In this document: positions 8,029 to 15,862 of the stretch, piece by piece | Position numbering within the stretch: position 1 is the first letter of the stretch | Layout of the letters: every line of letters starts with the position of its first letter | From: Acinetobacter calcoaceticus DSM 30006 = CIP 81.8 | Lineage (GTDB): Bacteria; Pseudomonadota; Gammaproteobacteria; Pseudomonadales; Moraxellaceae | Reading direction: 5' to 3' | Length of the DNA stretch: 64,000 bases | Assembly (NCBI RefSeq): GCF_000368965.1 | Contig: NZ_KB849784.1 | Location: forward strand, 205,825-269,824 | Made by a program: the position numbers and the translations under genes | Notes under the pieces: model-generated | Told to the model about the DNA's origin: nothing | Database searches by the model: none | What the model saw: the letters and a program-made list of their open reading frames with translations, nothing else

Positions 8029-8406
8029 ATGAAAATGACGGCAAAAATTGCATTATTCAGTGCGGCAATTGTAACTATGGGCAGTTTAGCAGCTTGTCAA
8101 TCAACGTCTCAGCCACAAAAACCAGAACATCACATGATGCAAGATGGCCCACGTGAAGGTCACCATCGTATGAAGCACCGTGAATTCACACCAGAACAAA
8201 AAGCAAAGTGGGAACAACATCGTGAAGAACGTAAAGCTCGCTTTGAACAAATCCAAAAAGCTTGTGATGGTAAAGCAAATGGACAAGCAGTGAATGTCCA
8301 AGTTGGCGATAAAACAATTGAAGGTACTTGTAACCTTCGTTTTGAACCAAAACGCCCTCAACCACCAGTTAACGCCCCTGCTCCTGCACCAACTCAAGCA
8401 AAATAA
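8029..8406 (+). CDS. Small His-rich lipoprotein divergent from baeSR
   Basis: The 125-residue product has a lipoprotein signal ending in LAAC (Cys near residue 23), then a segment rich in His and Met (HHMM, HHRMKHR). Next comes FTPEQKAKWEQHREERKARF, recalling the LTxxQ helices of the Spy/CpxP chaperones, then a short domain with two cysteines (KACDG and GTCNL) and a Pro/Ala tail. It should be anchored in the envelope. The position beside baeSR fits a periplasmic stress or metal-binding role, since E. coli BaeR controls spy, but this protein is not clearly Spy and its function is unknown. Confidence 0.72.
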   Translation: MKMTAKIALFSAAIVTMGSLAACQSTSQPQKPEHHMMQDGPREGHHRMKHREFTPEQKAKWEQHREERKARFEQIQKACDGKANGQAVNVQVGDKTIEGTCNLRFEPKRPQPPVNAPAPAPTQAK

Positions 8407-8424
8407 TTCTAAAAAACATGTAAC

Positions 8425-8448
8425 AAAAGGCGCCAATAGGCGCCTTTT
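8425..8448 (+). terminator. Strong Rho-independent terminator
   Basis: AAAAGGCGCC and GGCGCCTTTT form a perfect 10-bp stem around AATA, 19 bases after the lipoprotein stop. Confidence 0.9.
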
Positions 8449-8695
8449 GTTTATACATAACTATTTACGATTTTGACTATTTGTATCATATAAACATAAC
8501 CAAAAGTGTTTACACTCAAAGCACTTAGCTAGTTTAAGCATTTTTTTCTTGACTTTGCAGTCACAAAGTAAAGGTCCCGAGGTGCTTGTGCAGTTATGCA
8601 AGTTGTTGCACGATGTAATAGTCCAAGGTGCCTCATGGCACATTCTCATAGATTAAGATTATAACTCTGGTTTCACCAGTATTGAGGAACCCGAT

Positions 8696-10498
8696 ATGCC
8701 ACAATACAAAGCGCCCTTACGTGATATGCAATTCGTTTTGCATGAATTATTAAATGCTGAAGAACACTATGCAAAATTACCTGATTTCCAAGGTAACGTA
8801 AGCCGTGAATTGGTTGATCAATATTTAGAAGCTGCGGCAGACTTTTGTGAAAATGAACTTTCTCCTTTAAACCAAGTTGGCGACCGCGAAGGTTGTACTT
8901 GGAATGATGGCGTAGTTACCACTCCAACAGGCTTTAAAGAAGCTTATCAAAAATATATTGAACTTGGCTTCCCGTCTTTATCAGCAGAAGAACAATACGG
9001 TGGTCAGGCTTTACCTAACTCTCTAGGTATTGCAATTTCTGAAATGGTTGGTACAGCAAACTGGTCTTGAGGTATGTACCCTGGCTTGTCTCACGGAGCT
9101 GTACGTACATTAGAACATCATGGTTCTGATGAACAGAAAGATACTTATTTACCAAACCTTGTTTCAGGTGTTTGGACAGGTACGATGTGCTTAACTGAAT
9201 CTCATGCAGGTTCGGACTTAGGTATTATCCGCTCTAAAGCAGAACCAAATGCTGATGGTAGCTATGCAATCTCTGGCGAGAAAATCTTTATCTCTGCTGG
9301 TGAACACGACATGGCTGAAAACATCATCCATATCGTTCTTGCACGTTTACCGGGTGCACCGAAAGGTACTAAAGGTATCTCATTATTCATCGTTCCTAAA
9401 TTCCATGTAAATGCAGATGGAACTATTGGCGAGCGTAATGCGGTACGTTGTGGTTCTATCGAACACAAAATGGGTATTCATGGTAACGCGACTTGTGTCA
9501 TTAACTTTGACCAAGCTAAAGGTTACTTGATTGGACCTGAAAACCGTGGTTTGAACTGTATGTTTACCTTCATGAACACAGCACGTATTGGTACTGCTGT
9601 TCAAGGTTTAGCAGCATCTGAATCGTCTTTCCAAGGTGCGTTAACTTACGCGAAAGAACGTTTAGCAATGCGTTCACTTTCTGGTCCTAAAGCTCCAGAA
9701 AAAGATGCAGACCCGATTATCGTTCACCCTGCTGTACGTAATATGCTTTTAACTCAAAAAGCATTTGCTGAAGGCGGCCGTGCACTTGTTTACTTACTTG
9801 CTCAATACGCTGACATCGTTGAAAAAGGCGAAACTGAAGAAGAGCGTAAGTTTGCTGACAACATCTTGTCTTTATTGACTCCAATTGCAAAAGCTTTCTT
9901 AACTGAAACTGGTTCTGAGTCTGCTAAGCACGGTGTACAAGTCTTTGGTGGTCATGGTTTCATTTCTGAACATGGCATGGAACAAATCGTACGTGATACA
10001 CGTATTGCTTGTTTGTATGAAGGTACAACTGAAATTCAAGCACTTGATTTGTTAGGTCGTAAAGTATTGCAAACTCAAGGTGCAATGCTAAAAGACTTTA
10101 CCAAAATGGTTCACAAATTTGTTGAAGCAAACAAAGACAACGCTGCCATGAAAGAATTTGTTGAGCCGCTTGCAGCGCTTAACAAAGAATGGGGCGATCT
10201 CACCATGCAAATCGGTATGCGCGCAATGCAAAACCCAGATGAAGTAGGTGCTGCTGCTGTAGATTACCTCTACTTCTCAGGTTATATCACTTTAGCGTAC
10301 CTATGGGCTCGTATGGCACTTGTTGCACAAGAGAAATTAGCAGAAGGTACTAGCGAAGTTGACTTCTACAATGCAAAAGTAACCACTGCTCGATTCTACT
10401 TCAAAAAAATCTTGCCACGCGTTCGCTCACATGTAGATGTTATTGCTGGTGGCTTAGATCCATTAATGTCATTAGATGCTGAACATTTCGCTTTCTAA
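8696..10498 (+). pseudogene. Acyl-CoA dehydrogenase interrupted by an in-frame TGA (codon 125)
   Basis: From the ATG at 8696 to the stop at 10496-10498 there is one continuous frame of 601 codons, apart from a TGA at 9068-9070. Both parts belong to one protein: the N-terminal domain up to TANWS and the rest from GMYPGLSHG, including MCLTESHAGSDLG (FAD/substrate region), the catalytic-Glu region LYEGTTEIQ and the FadE-type C-terminal extension. The stop most likely replaced a Trp codon (TGG to TGA), giving the expected NWSWGMYP. The enzyme would make enoyl-CoA in beta-oxidation. An ATG follows one codon after the stop, but its GAGG lies only one or two bases away, so efficient reinitiation looks unlikely. 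A base-calling error cannot be excluded. Confidence 0.85.
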
Positions 10499-10533
10499 CC
10501 ATAGTTAGTTGCGATATGCAATGTTAAAAAACG

Positions 10534-10566
10534 AAAAAGGACTGCTCAGTTTTGACGGTCCTTTTT
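10534..10566 (+). terminator. Terminator between the two acyl-CoA dehydrogenase genes
   Basis: AAAAAGGAC (10534-10542) and GTCCTTTTT (10558-10566) pair over 9 bp around a 15-nt loop and end in a T-run, suggesting that the tandem genes are separate transcription units. Confidence 0.8.
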
Positions 10567-10665
10567 TTATAAAATCAATGATAAATTTACACTTTAAATT
10601 CCATATCCATTTCGTTTTACAGGATATCTAGCACAGGCCAATGTGCACAAAAAAGGTGAACGATT

Positions 10666-12447
10666 ATGCCAATTTACAATGCTCCTTTAGCTGATATGAA
10701 ATTCATCTTAAATGATGTATTCAAAGCAGAACAATTTTGGCAGTCTAATGAGAAACTCGCTCATGTAGATGCTGCAACTGCTGAAGCAATTTTAGAAGAA
10801 ATGGCTAAATTTGCTCAGAACGTGACTCATCCATTAAACCGTACCGGTGATGAAGAAGGCGCTCGCTATGAAAACGGCGAGGTGTTCACTCCAGCAGGTT
10901 TTAAAGATGCATTTCGTCAATATGCAGAAGGCGGTTGGATTGGCTTAGGGGCCGACGAAGAATGGGGCGGTCAAGGCATGCCAAAAATGCTCACCGTTCT
11001 TTCTGATGAAATGTTATTTGCAACTAACCCATCATTTATGCTCTACCCGCTTCTTTCTGTGGGTGCAGGTATGGCTTTAAGCAGCTATGCATCTCAAGAA
11101 CAAAAAGAAACTTACTTACCTAAGATTTATTCAGGCGAATGGTCGGGCACGATGTGTTTGACAGAACCACATGCAGGTACTGACTTAGGTATTATTAAAA
11201 CTAAAGCTGAACCTAATGAAGATGGTACTTATAACATTACAGGTACTAAAATCTTCATCACTGGTGGTGACAACGACTTAGCAGAAAACATCATTCACTT
11301 GGTACTTGCTAAAACTCCAGATGCCCCTGCTGGTTCACGTGGTATCTCGCTCTTTATCGTACCTAAGTACTTTGTGAATGAAGATGGTTCATTAGGTGAA
11401 CGCAACCTAGTTGGTCCAGGTTCTATCGAACATAAAATGGGGATTAAAGCATCTGCAACTTGTGTGATGAACTTTGATGGAGCAAAAGGTTACCTCGTTG
11501 GTAAAGAAAACGAAGGTCTTGCTGCCATGTTTGTGATGATGAACTACGAACGTTTATCTATGGGTATTCAAGGTTTAGGTGCATCTGAGTTTGCATATCA
11601 AAATGCAGCACAATATGCGACTGACCGCTTACAAGGCCGTAGTGCATTAGGTGTTCAATCACCAAACAAACCAGCAGATAGCATTTTGGTACATGGTGAC
11701 GTGCGTCGTATGTTGTTAAACGTACGCGCAAACAATGAAGCATCGCGTGCATTTGCAGTGTATGTAGGTCAACAGCTCGATATCACTAAATTCTCAACTG
11801 ATGCCGAAGCAGTGAAAAAAGCCAATAATCGCGTTGCGCTTTTAACGCCGATTGCTAAAGCTTACCTTACAGATACAGCATTCCAAGCAACTTTAGATGC
11901 TCAAATGGTATTCGGTGGGCATGGTTATATTCGTGAATGGGGTATGGAACAATGTATCCGTGACCTTCGTATTGCTCAAATTTACGAAGGAACAAACGGC
12001 GTTCAATCTCAAGATTTAATTGGTCGTAAAACTATTAAGTGCGGCGGTGCGTTCATTGCTGAATACATTACTGAAATCCGTGACTTTGCAAATGACTTAG
12101 ACACAGACTTGAACTTTATTAAAGATGCAACTTTAGATGCTGCAACTGAAATTGAAGCAATCACTCAGTTTATTATTGAACAAGCTGCTGAAAATGTAGA
12201 CTTCCCGAACTCTGCTGCTGTTGATTACTTACATGCAGTTGGTTTACTCAGCTTCGCTTATATGTTTGCGAAGATTGCAGCTGCTGCTAAAGATAAATCT
12301 GGTGATTTCTACCAAAACAAACTTGCTTTAGCTCAATACTTTGCTGAACGTATCTTGCCAGATATTGATGCGCGTATTGCTAAAATCAAAGCAGGTTCTG
12401 ACTTAATTATGGGCTTTAGTGAAGATTACTTTACGAACCAAGCTTAA
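10666..12447 (+). CDS. Acyl-CoA dehydrogenase, FadE type with C-terminal extension
   Basis: The 593-residue flavoenzyme is a paralogue of the broken gene just upstream. The order is: N-terminal domain opening with MPIYNAPLADMKFIL, the middle beta domain with MCLTEPHAGTDLGIIKTKA, the helical domain with GGHGYIREWGMEQ and IYEGTNGVQSQDLIGRK (catalytic Glu region), and a C-terminal extension of about 120 residues, as in long proteobacterial enzymes of this type. It should oxidise acyl-CoA to trans-2-enoyl-CoA and hand electrons to ETF. GGTGA lies just before the ATG. It has its own terminator, so it may partly cover for its inactivated neighbour. The chain-length preference cannot be read from sequence. 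Confidence 0.9.
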   Translation: MPIYNAPLADMKFILNDVFKAEQFWQSNEKLAHVDAATAEAILEEMAKFAQNVTHPLNRTGDEEGARYENGEVFTPAGFKDAFRQYAEGGWIGLGADEEWGGQGMPKMLTVLSDEMLFATNPSFMLYPLLSVGAGMALSSYASQEQKETYLPKIYSGEWSGTMCLTEPHAGTDLGIIKTKAEPNEDGTYNITGTKIFITGGDNDLAENIIHLVLAKTPDAPAGSRGISLFIVPKYFVNEDGSLGERNLVGPGSIEHKMGIKASATCVMNFDGAKGYLVGKENEGLAAMFVMMNYERLSMGIQGLGASEFAYQNAAQYATDRLQGRSALGVQSPNKPADSILVHGDVRRMLLNVRANNEASRAFAVYVGQQLDITKFSTDAEAVKKANNRVALLTPIAKAYLTDTAFQATLDAQMVFGGHGYIREWGMEQCIRDLRIAQIYEGTNGVQSQDLIGRKTIKCGGAFIAEYITEIRDFANDLDTDLNFIKDATLDAATEIEAITQFIIEQAAENVDFPNSAAVDYLHAVGLLSFAYMFAKIAAAAKDKSGDFYQNKLALAQYFAERILPDIDARIAKIKAGSDLIMGFSEDYFTNQA

Positions 12448-12460
12448 TTAAGTTCTTTAT

Positions 12461-12490
12461 AAAAAACGCCTGATCTTTCAGGCGTTTTTT
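12461..12490 (+). terminator. Terminator of the second acyl-CoA dehydrogenase
   Basis: AAAAAACGCCTGA and TCAGGCGTTTTTT form a perfect 13-bp stem around TCTT. Confidence 0.92.
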
Positions 12491-12568
12491 TATTTTGTAT
12501 TTACTATTTCCATTGGCATGGAATTTGTTTTAATTTCTAAACATTCTGAAGCAAATAAAGATCCCACT

Positions 12569-13051
12569 ATGCCTGATCCAAAAAAATACGAGCGACTACT
12601 TGACCGTTTCGGTCATTACGCCGTAGAAGCATTCCATTATTTAGCCTTATTCATTATTGGCTGTATGGTGGCTTGGTCTGCAGCCAATACTGTTTTTGAA
12701 ATCCTAACAATCAAAAAATATGCTTCAATCGATGATATTTTATTATTATTTATATACTTAGAACTTGGAGCAATGGTTGGGATTTACTTTAAAACCAATC
12801 ATATGCCTGTACGCTTTCTTATTTATGTTGCGATTACGGCATTAACCCGGCTACTCATTTCAGATATCCAACATGACCATAAAGCGGATATGGACCAAGT
12901 CATTATTACAGGCTCAATTCTTATTTTAGCCCTTTCTATCTTAGTTGTTCGTTTTGCATCTTGGAATTATCCTTCAGTGATGAAAGAAAAGCATGCAAAA
13001 ACACCCACAACCTTAAAGCCCCCTCAACCTCAAGATGATGAATTAGCATAA
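12569..13051 (+). CDS. psiE: Phosphate-starvation-inducible PsiE family membrane protein
   Basis: This small inner-membrane protein (160 residues from this start) has four hydrophobic segments, near residues 22-45, 55-75, 80-95 and 112-130, and the PsiE-like core DDILLLFIYLELGAMVGIYF followed by MPVRFLIYVAITAL. In E. coli psiE is induced by phosphate limitation, but its molecular role is unknown. I prefer the ATG at 12569, giving the conserved-looking MPDPKKYERL; an in-frame ATG at 12518 would add 17 residues, and neither has a strong ribosome site. Confidence 0.78.
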   Translation: MPDPKKYERLLDRFGHYAVEAFHYLALFIIGCMVAWSAANTVFEILTIKKYASIDDILLLFIYLELGAMVGIYFKTNHMPVRFLIYVAITALTRLLISDIQHDHKADMDQVIITGSILILALSILVVRFASWNYPSVMKEKHAKTPTTLKPPQPQDDELA

Positions 13052-13052
13052 A

Positions 13053-13078
13053 AAATGGCCTCAAGATTGAGGCCATTT
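13053..13078. terminator. Bidirectional terminator between psiE and the RcnB-like gene
   Basis: AAATGGCCTCA and TGAGGCCATTT form an 11-bp stem between convergent genes. Confidence 0.85.
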
Positions 13079-13098
13079 ATATATTCTATATTTCAAAA

Positions 13099-13488
13099 TT
13101 AACGAACACGATAAATTTGATGTTTCGAGTCTACGAGTAAATATTGGTTAGGCGTTTTAACCCAACGGTATCCACGTGGCGGCTCATACAAACGATGCGA
13201 TCTCCAGTCTGAAACATAGTAACGGTTATTGCGGTATTGAGTAGGAATACGTTCACCACGCTTGAATGCAACATAACGGCCATAGTGCTTTCCACGATCG
13301 GCATTTGACCAGTTTGGAGCCCGATGATCATTACGATAATCGTGGCGACGGTCATCACGATCACGATGTTCATATCGGTCATGGTCTCTACCATGATTAT
13401 TATCCCAACGATGATTTGTATCGGCCATCGCGGTAGCAGATATACCTAACATTAACGTCGAAAGTACAAGAACGATTGGCTTTTTCAT
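13099..13488 (-). CDS. RcnB-like secreted protein, His/Asp/Arg-rich
   Basis: The 129-residue protein has a clear signal peptide cleaved after TAMA (about residue 22), then some 40 residues made almost entirely of His, Asp, Arg and Asn. The C-terminal domain reads RGERIPTQYRNNRYYVSDW, then LYEPPRGYRWV and YLLVDSKHQIYRV, which is the RcnB (Pfam PF11776) pattern. E. coli RcnB is a periplasmic protein in nickel/cobalt homeostasis; many family members have unknown roles. The charged linker could bind metal. It is a single gene with the shared terminator behind it. Confidence 0.8.
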   Translation of the reverse strand: MKKPIVLVLSTLMLGISATAMADTNHRWDNNHGRDHDRYEHRDRDDRRHDYRNDHRAPNWSNADRGKHYGRYVAFKRGERIPTQYRNNRYYVSDWRSHRLYEPPRGYRWVKTPNQYLLVDSKHQIYRVR

Positions 13489-13547
13489 GCCCTATTTCCT
13501 TTTAATCTTGATATGAAGCTAGATTAGAAGACAGCCAAGGAGAAACC

Positions 13548-13622
13548 ATGAATAAAACAGATAACATTGCTAAGGTTTGTAATGACTATAAAGAAAATAT
13601 GAAGAATCTGTATCTATGCTAA
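13548..13622 (+). CDS. Possible 24-residue micro-ORF with strong ribosome site
   Basis: An ATG at 13548 is preceded by AAGGAGA with good spacing (the core ends about 5 bases before the ATG). The frame encodes 24 residues starting MNKTDNIAKV and ending in NLYLC, with its stop at 13620-13622, 31 bases before the GTG of the next gene. No family is recognised. It could be a leader peptide or a small protein; the ribosome site is the main support. Confidence 0.35.
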   Translation: MNKTDNIAKVCNDYKENMKNLYLC

Positions 13623-13653
13623 CATTAGCTTTTTTCTAGCTAGGTCAATTGCT

Positions 13654-14100
13654 GTGTCTGAAATCAGTTTTGAACGTCTTCATCAGTTTTTCTGCAAAGT
13701 TCCAAGTGTGCAAGAAGCACGTATCATGGCGAATGGAGCAGATGGCGAACACGCTTGGTGGTTTAAGTTCAGTATTGATGTAGAACACCCACTTGCATGG
13801 CAAACAGTTCAAGAGTTAGGGCATGTTTTAAACTACCTATCAACAAACGAACGCCTACCAACCTTATTCTTTCCTGTTTCTCCACCTCCGTATATGAATG
13901 GTGAAGCAAAAGATTTTTTATCGTGGATTATTCAGTGTAATCATCCTGAGTTTTCTCCAGATGTGGTCTGTGACTGGCTTGAGGCACGTTTACCAAATCC
14001 TGTAGATGATGAAACTCAATGGAAAATTAAGACTGATTTGAGTGAATTGGAAAAGTTAGATGATAAGACTTTGGATCAGTTGATTCCGCCAGCACCTTAA
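13654..14100 (+). CDS. Conserved-looking cytosolic protein of unknown function
   Basis: The 148-residue product has no signal or membrane segment. It starts with GTG at 13654 after a TAGGT at 13641-13645. The sequence is acidic, with tryptophan clusters (HAWWFKF, LSWIIQC) and a PVSPPPYMNG stretch, ending in a helical acidic tail (LSELEKLDDKTLDQLIPPAP). The composition and codon use look like a real gene. I recognise no domain and assign no function. It may be translated from the same transcript as the micro-ORF before it. Confidence 0.65.
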   Translation: MSEISFERLHQFFCKVPSVQEARIMANGADGEHAWWFKFSIDVEHPLAWQTVQELGHVLNYLSTNERLPTLFFPVSPPPYMNGEAKDFLSWIIQCNHPEFSPDVVCDWLEARLPNPVDDETQWKIKTDLSELEKLDDKTLDQLIPPAP

Positions 14101-14185
14101 AAATCATCTTATTTAATTTTATCGCTCTTGTGGCACAGCCTTTACTTACAGTGATGTTCTAATTTCTTTTGTATAGGCTAATGCC

Positions 14186-14275
14186 TCACTTTTGAAAGGT
14201 CAAAAGTGACAAAAACCTTTGTTTCACTGATGTTGCTTCCCTGCAACACAGTGAAACGGCGACATCCATGTCGCC
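14186..14275. repeat. Row of three perfect or near-perfect hairpins
   Basis: In 90 bases there are three stems. TCACTTTTGA/TCAAAAGTGA (14186-14209) has 10 bp around AAGG. GTTTCACTG-A-TGTTGC/GCAACA-CAGTGAAAC (14221-14257) has 15 bp with one bulged A. GGCGACAT/ATGTCGCC (14258-14275) has 8 bp around CC. They lie between the stops of two convergent genes. None has a proper T-run on the plus strand, so they are not simple terminators. They could be a structured non-coding RNA or an extragenic repeat element. Confidence 0.65.
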
Positions 14276-14323
14276 AAACCTCTTGCCAAATCTATACGAG
14301 ACCAAATATTAAAAATTGGAAAA

Positions 14324-15787
14324 TTAAAAAGTCGACAACCCTGACCATTCCATAAAACGATAAATCCAGTATTTCACTTTAGACTCATCTGCATACTTCG
14401 CGTAATCCACGCTCATCTGTCTGCCTTGCAGGTTTGACCACGATGTATTGAAGTAATTTTGAGCGTCTTTAAAGACTTGATCTTGAACTTTACCAATCAC
14501 CAGCATGTCAGTTTCAAGGTTATAATTTTTTAAATTACGGGCTGTAAAATTAGCCGACCCTACAATCAACTCAGCTTGCTGAGCGTTATATTTTAAGATC
14601 ATTTTGCTATGGTTTTGCTCGCCATGCGTATCACACCAACGGATTGGAATGCCAACAGTATGTAATTCTGAGGCAACCTGACGGTTTGGAATACCATTCT
14701 TTTGTCGGCCAAAAGCATCTTTATTTGGGTCAAGTAGAACTCGGACAATAACACCTCTTGCTTTAGCACTTTTTAGAGCCTGAATAATCTTGCGTTCAGA
14801 TAGATAGAACATACTTAAATCAAGGTGTTCTTTAGGCTTAGCCGAGTTAATCAATTTTAATACAGATTGATAAATCGCCCCTTCAGTTAAGACTTGGACT
14901 TGAGGTTTGGTTACGTCTTTTTCAAAATCACCTAAAATGAGCGAGGGTGCACTACTTCCCGACATTCGTGCAACCGCTGCTTCAGTTTGTAGAACATCAG
15001 CTGCTGTGGCTCCCGTTACAACCAATGCAACATTTGAGTGTCTAGAACTACCATCATGTGGGTTTGCAGAAGTTACGAGTGATTTCCAGCCCGCATCGGT
15101 ATCGACGACCACGGTTTTACGGTGATTTGCCTTAAAGTTAAATAAGTTTAAATAGCTACGCAGTGTAATTTTTTCATCACCGAACGGATTTGGTAACCAG
15201 CCTTTTTCAGGATTATTTCCAACATTCTGGCAGCAGATGTACCATAAGCCGGACCAGAATGGGTTAGACGCACGTAATGGGCCTAAATTGGTTTCAATCA
15301 CATCAACACCTGCTTGACGTAACTGACGGTAATTTTCAGGTTTTAAGCCCCCATAGACCGAGTTAATCGGGTCAGTAATCATTACAATCTGAATTTGGCG
15401 ATTTTGTCTTTTTTTACTTACCAATGCATCAGTTAACTCTTGCATGAGAGGTCTTTGCTTTATTTTTGAATCGCCAACTTCTGAATTAAACAAAAACATA
15501 TCCACCACAATCGTGGTTTTGGCCTCATCAATCATTTTCAAGATTTCATCAAAGATATGCTGATCAACCTGTTGTTGCCCTTTTGCATCAAGGTAGGTTT
15601 TATCTGCTAAAAATTTGACATCGGCATGTCTAAGCTTGCCACTAAAGTTAATCCCTTGCGGCAATGGTTTTACTGTGTGGTAAATTGCCGATGCAAGATA
15701 TGCAATAGCAACAACGCAAAGTAATATCGCCATATAACGACGCCCTGACCAATTTATTTTTTGATGAATTCGTTGAAAAATACGCAT
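14324..15787 (-). CDS. Phospholipase D family protein (cardiolipin synthase-like)
   Basis: The 487-residue protein has an N-terminal membrane segment (residues 18-38) and two PLD domains. The first catalytic motif is complete (NHRKTVVVD, with a TSANP loop after it). The second reads HSKMILKY, with the His and Lys present but the expected Asp replaced by Tyr, followed by the conserved GSANFT. Family members hydrolyse or transfer phosphatidyl groups; A. baumannii has several PLD proteins linked to virulence. I cannot tell lipase from cardiolipin synthase. Its ATG directly follows the hairpin that ends the znuD transcript, and the only ribosome-site-like bases (TTAGGTC) lie inside that hairpin. 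Confidence 0.82.
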   Translation of the reverse strand: MRIFQRIHQKINWSGRRYMAILLCVVAIAYLASAIYHTVKPLPQGINFSGKLRHADVKFLADKTYLDAKGQQQVDQHIFDEILKMIDEAKTTIVVDMFLFNSEVGDSKIKQRPLMQELTDALVSKKRQNRQIQIVMITDPINSVYGGLKPENYRQLRQAGVDVIETNLGPLRASNPFWSGLWYICCQNVGNNPEKGWLPNPFGDEKITLRSYLNLFNFKANHRKTVVVDTDAGWKSLVTSANPHDGSSRHSNVALVVTGATAADVLQTEAAVARMSGSSAPSLILGDFEKDVTKPQVQVLTEGAIYQSVLKLINSAKPKEHLDLSMFYLSERKIIQALKSAKARGVIVRVLLDPNKDAFGRQKNGIPNRQVASELHTVGIPIRWCDTHGEQNHSKMILKYNAQQAELIVGSANFTARNLKNYNLETDMLVIGKVQDQVFKDAQNYFNTSWSNLQGRQMSVDYAKYADESKVKYWIYRFMEWSGLSTF

Positions 15788-15789
15788 AA

Positions 15790-15826
15790 AAAAGACCTAA
15801 CTTGATAGTTTCAAGTTAGGTCTTTT
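15790..15826 (-). terminator. Terminator of znuD, overlapping the ribosome site of the PLD gene
   Basis: AAAAGACCTAACTTGA and TCAAGTTAGGTCTTTT form a perfect 16-bp stem around TAGTT, with a T-run on the minus strand that leads straight into the ATG of the next gene. Confidence 0.88.
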
Positions 15827-15862
15827 GGTTTGATTTTTCAAGTTTAGTTTCGTGTTAAACCC

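Noticed and set aside
9068..9070. The TGA read as selenocysteine
   Set aside because: The paralogous context expects Trp, acyl-CoA dehydrogenases have no selenocysteine here, and no selenocysteine insertion hairpin was evident.
9074..10498. A separate acyl-CoA dehydrogenase gene starting at the ATG at 9074
   Set aside because: The frame is the same as that of 8696-9070, and the two parts make one enzyme; the ATG is an internal Met (GMYPGL) and its GAGG is too close.
13131..13394. Alternative frame in the RcnB-like gene
   Set aside because: Shadow of the His/Asp/Arg repeat region in another frame; no signal peptide or family match.
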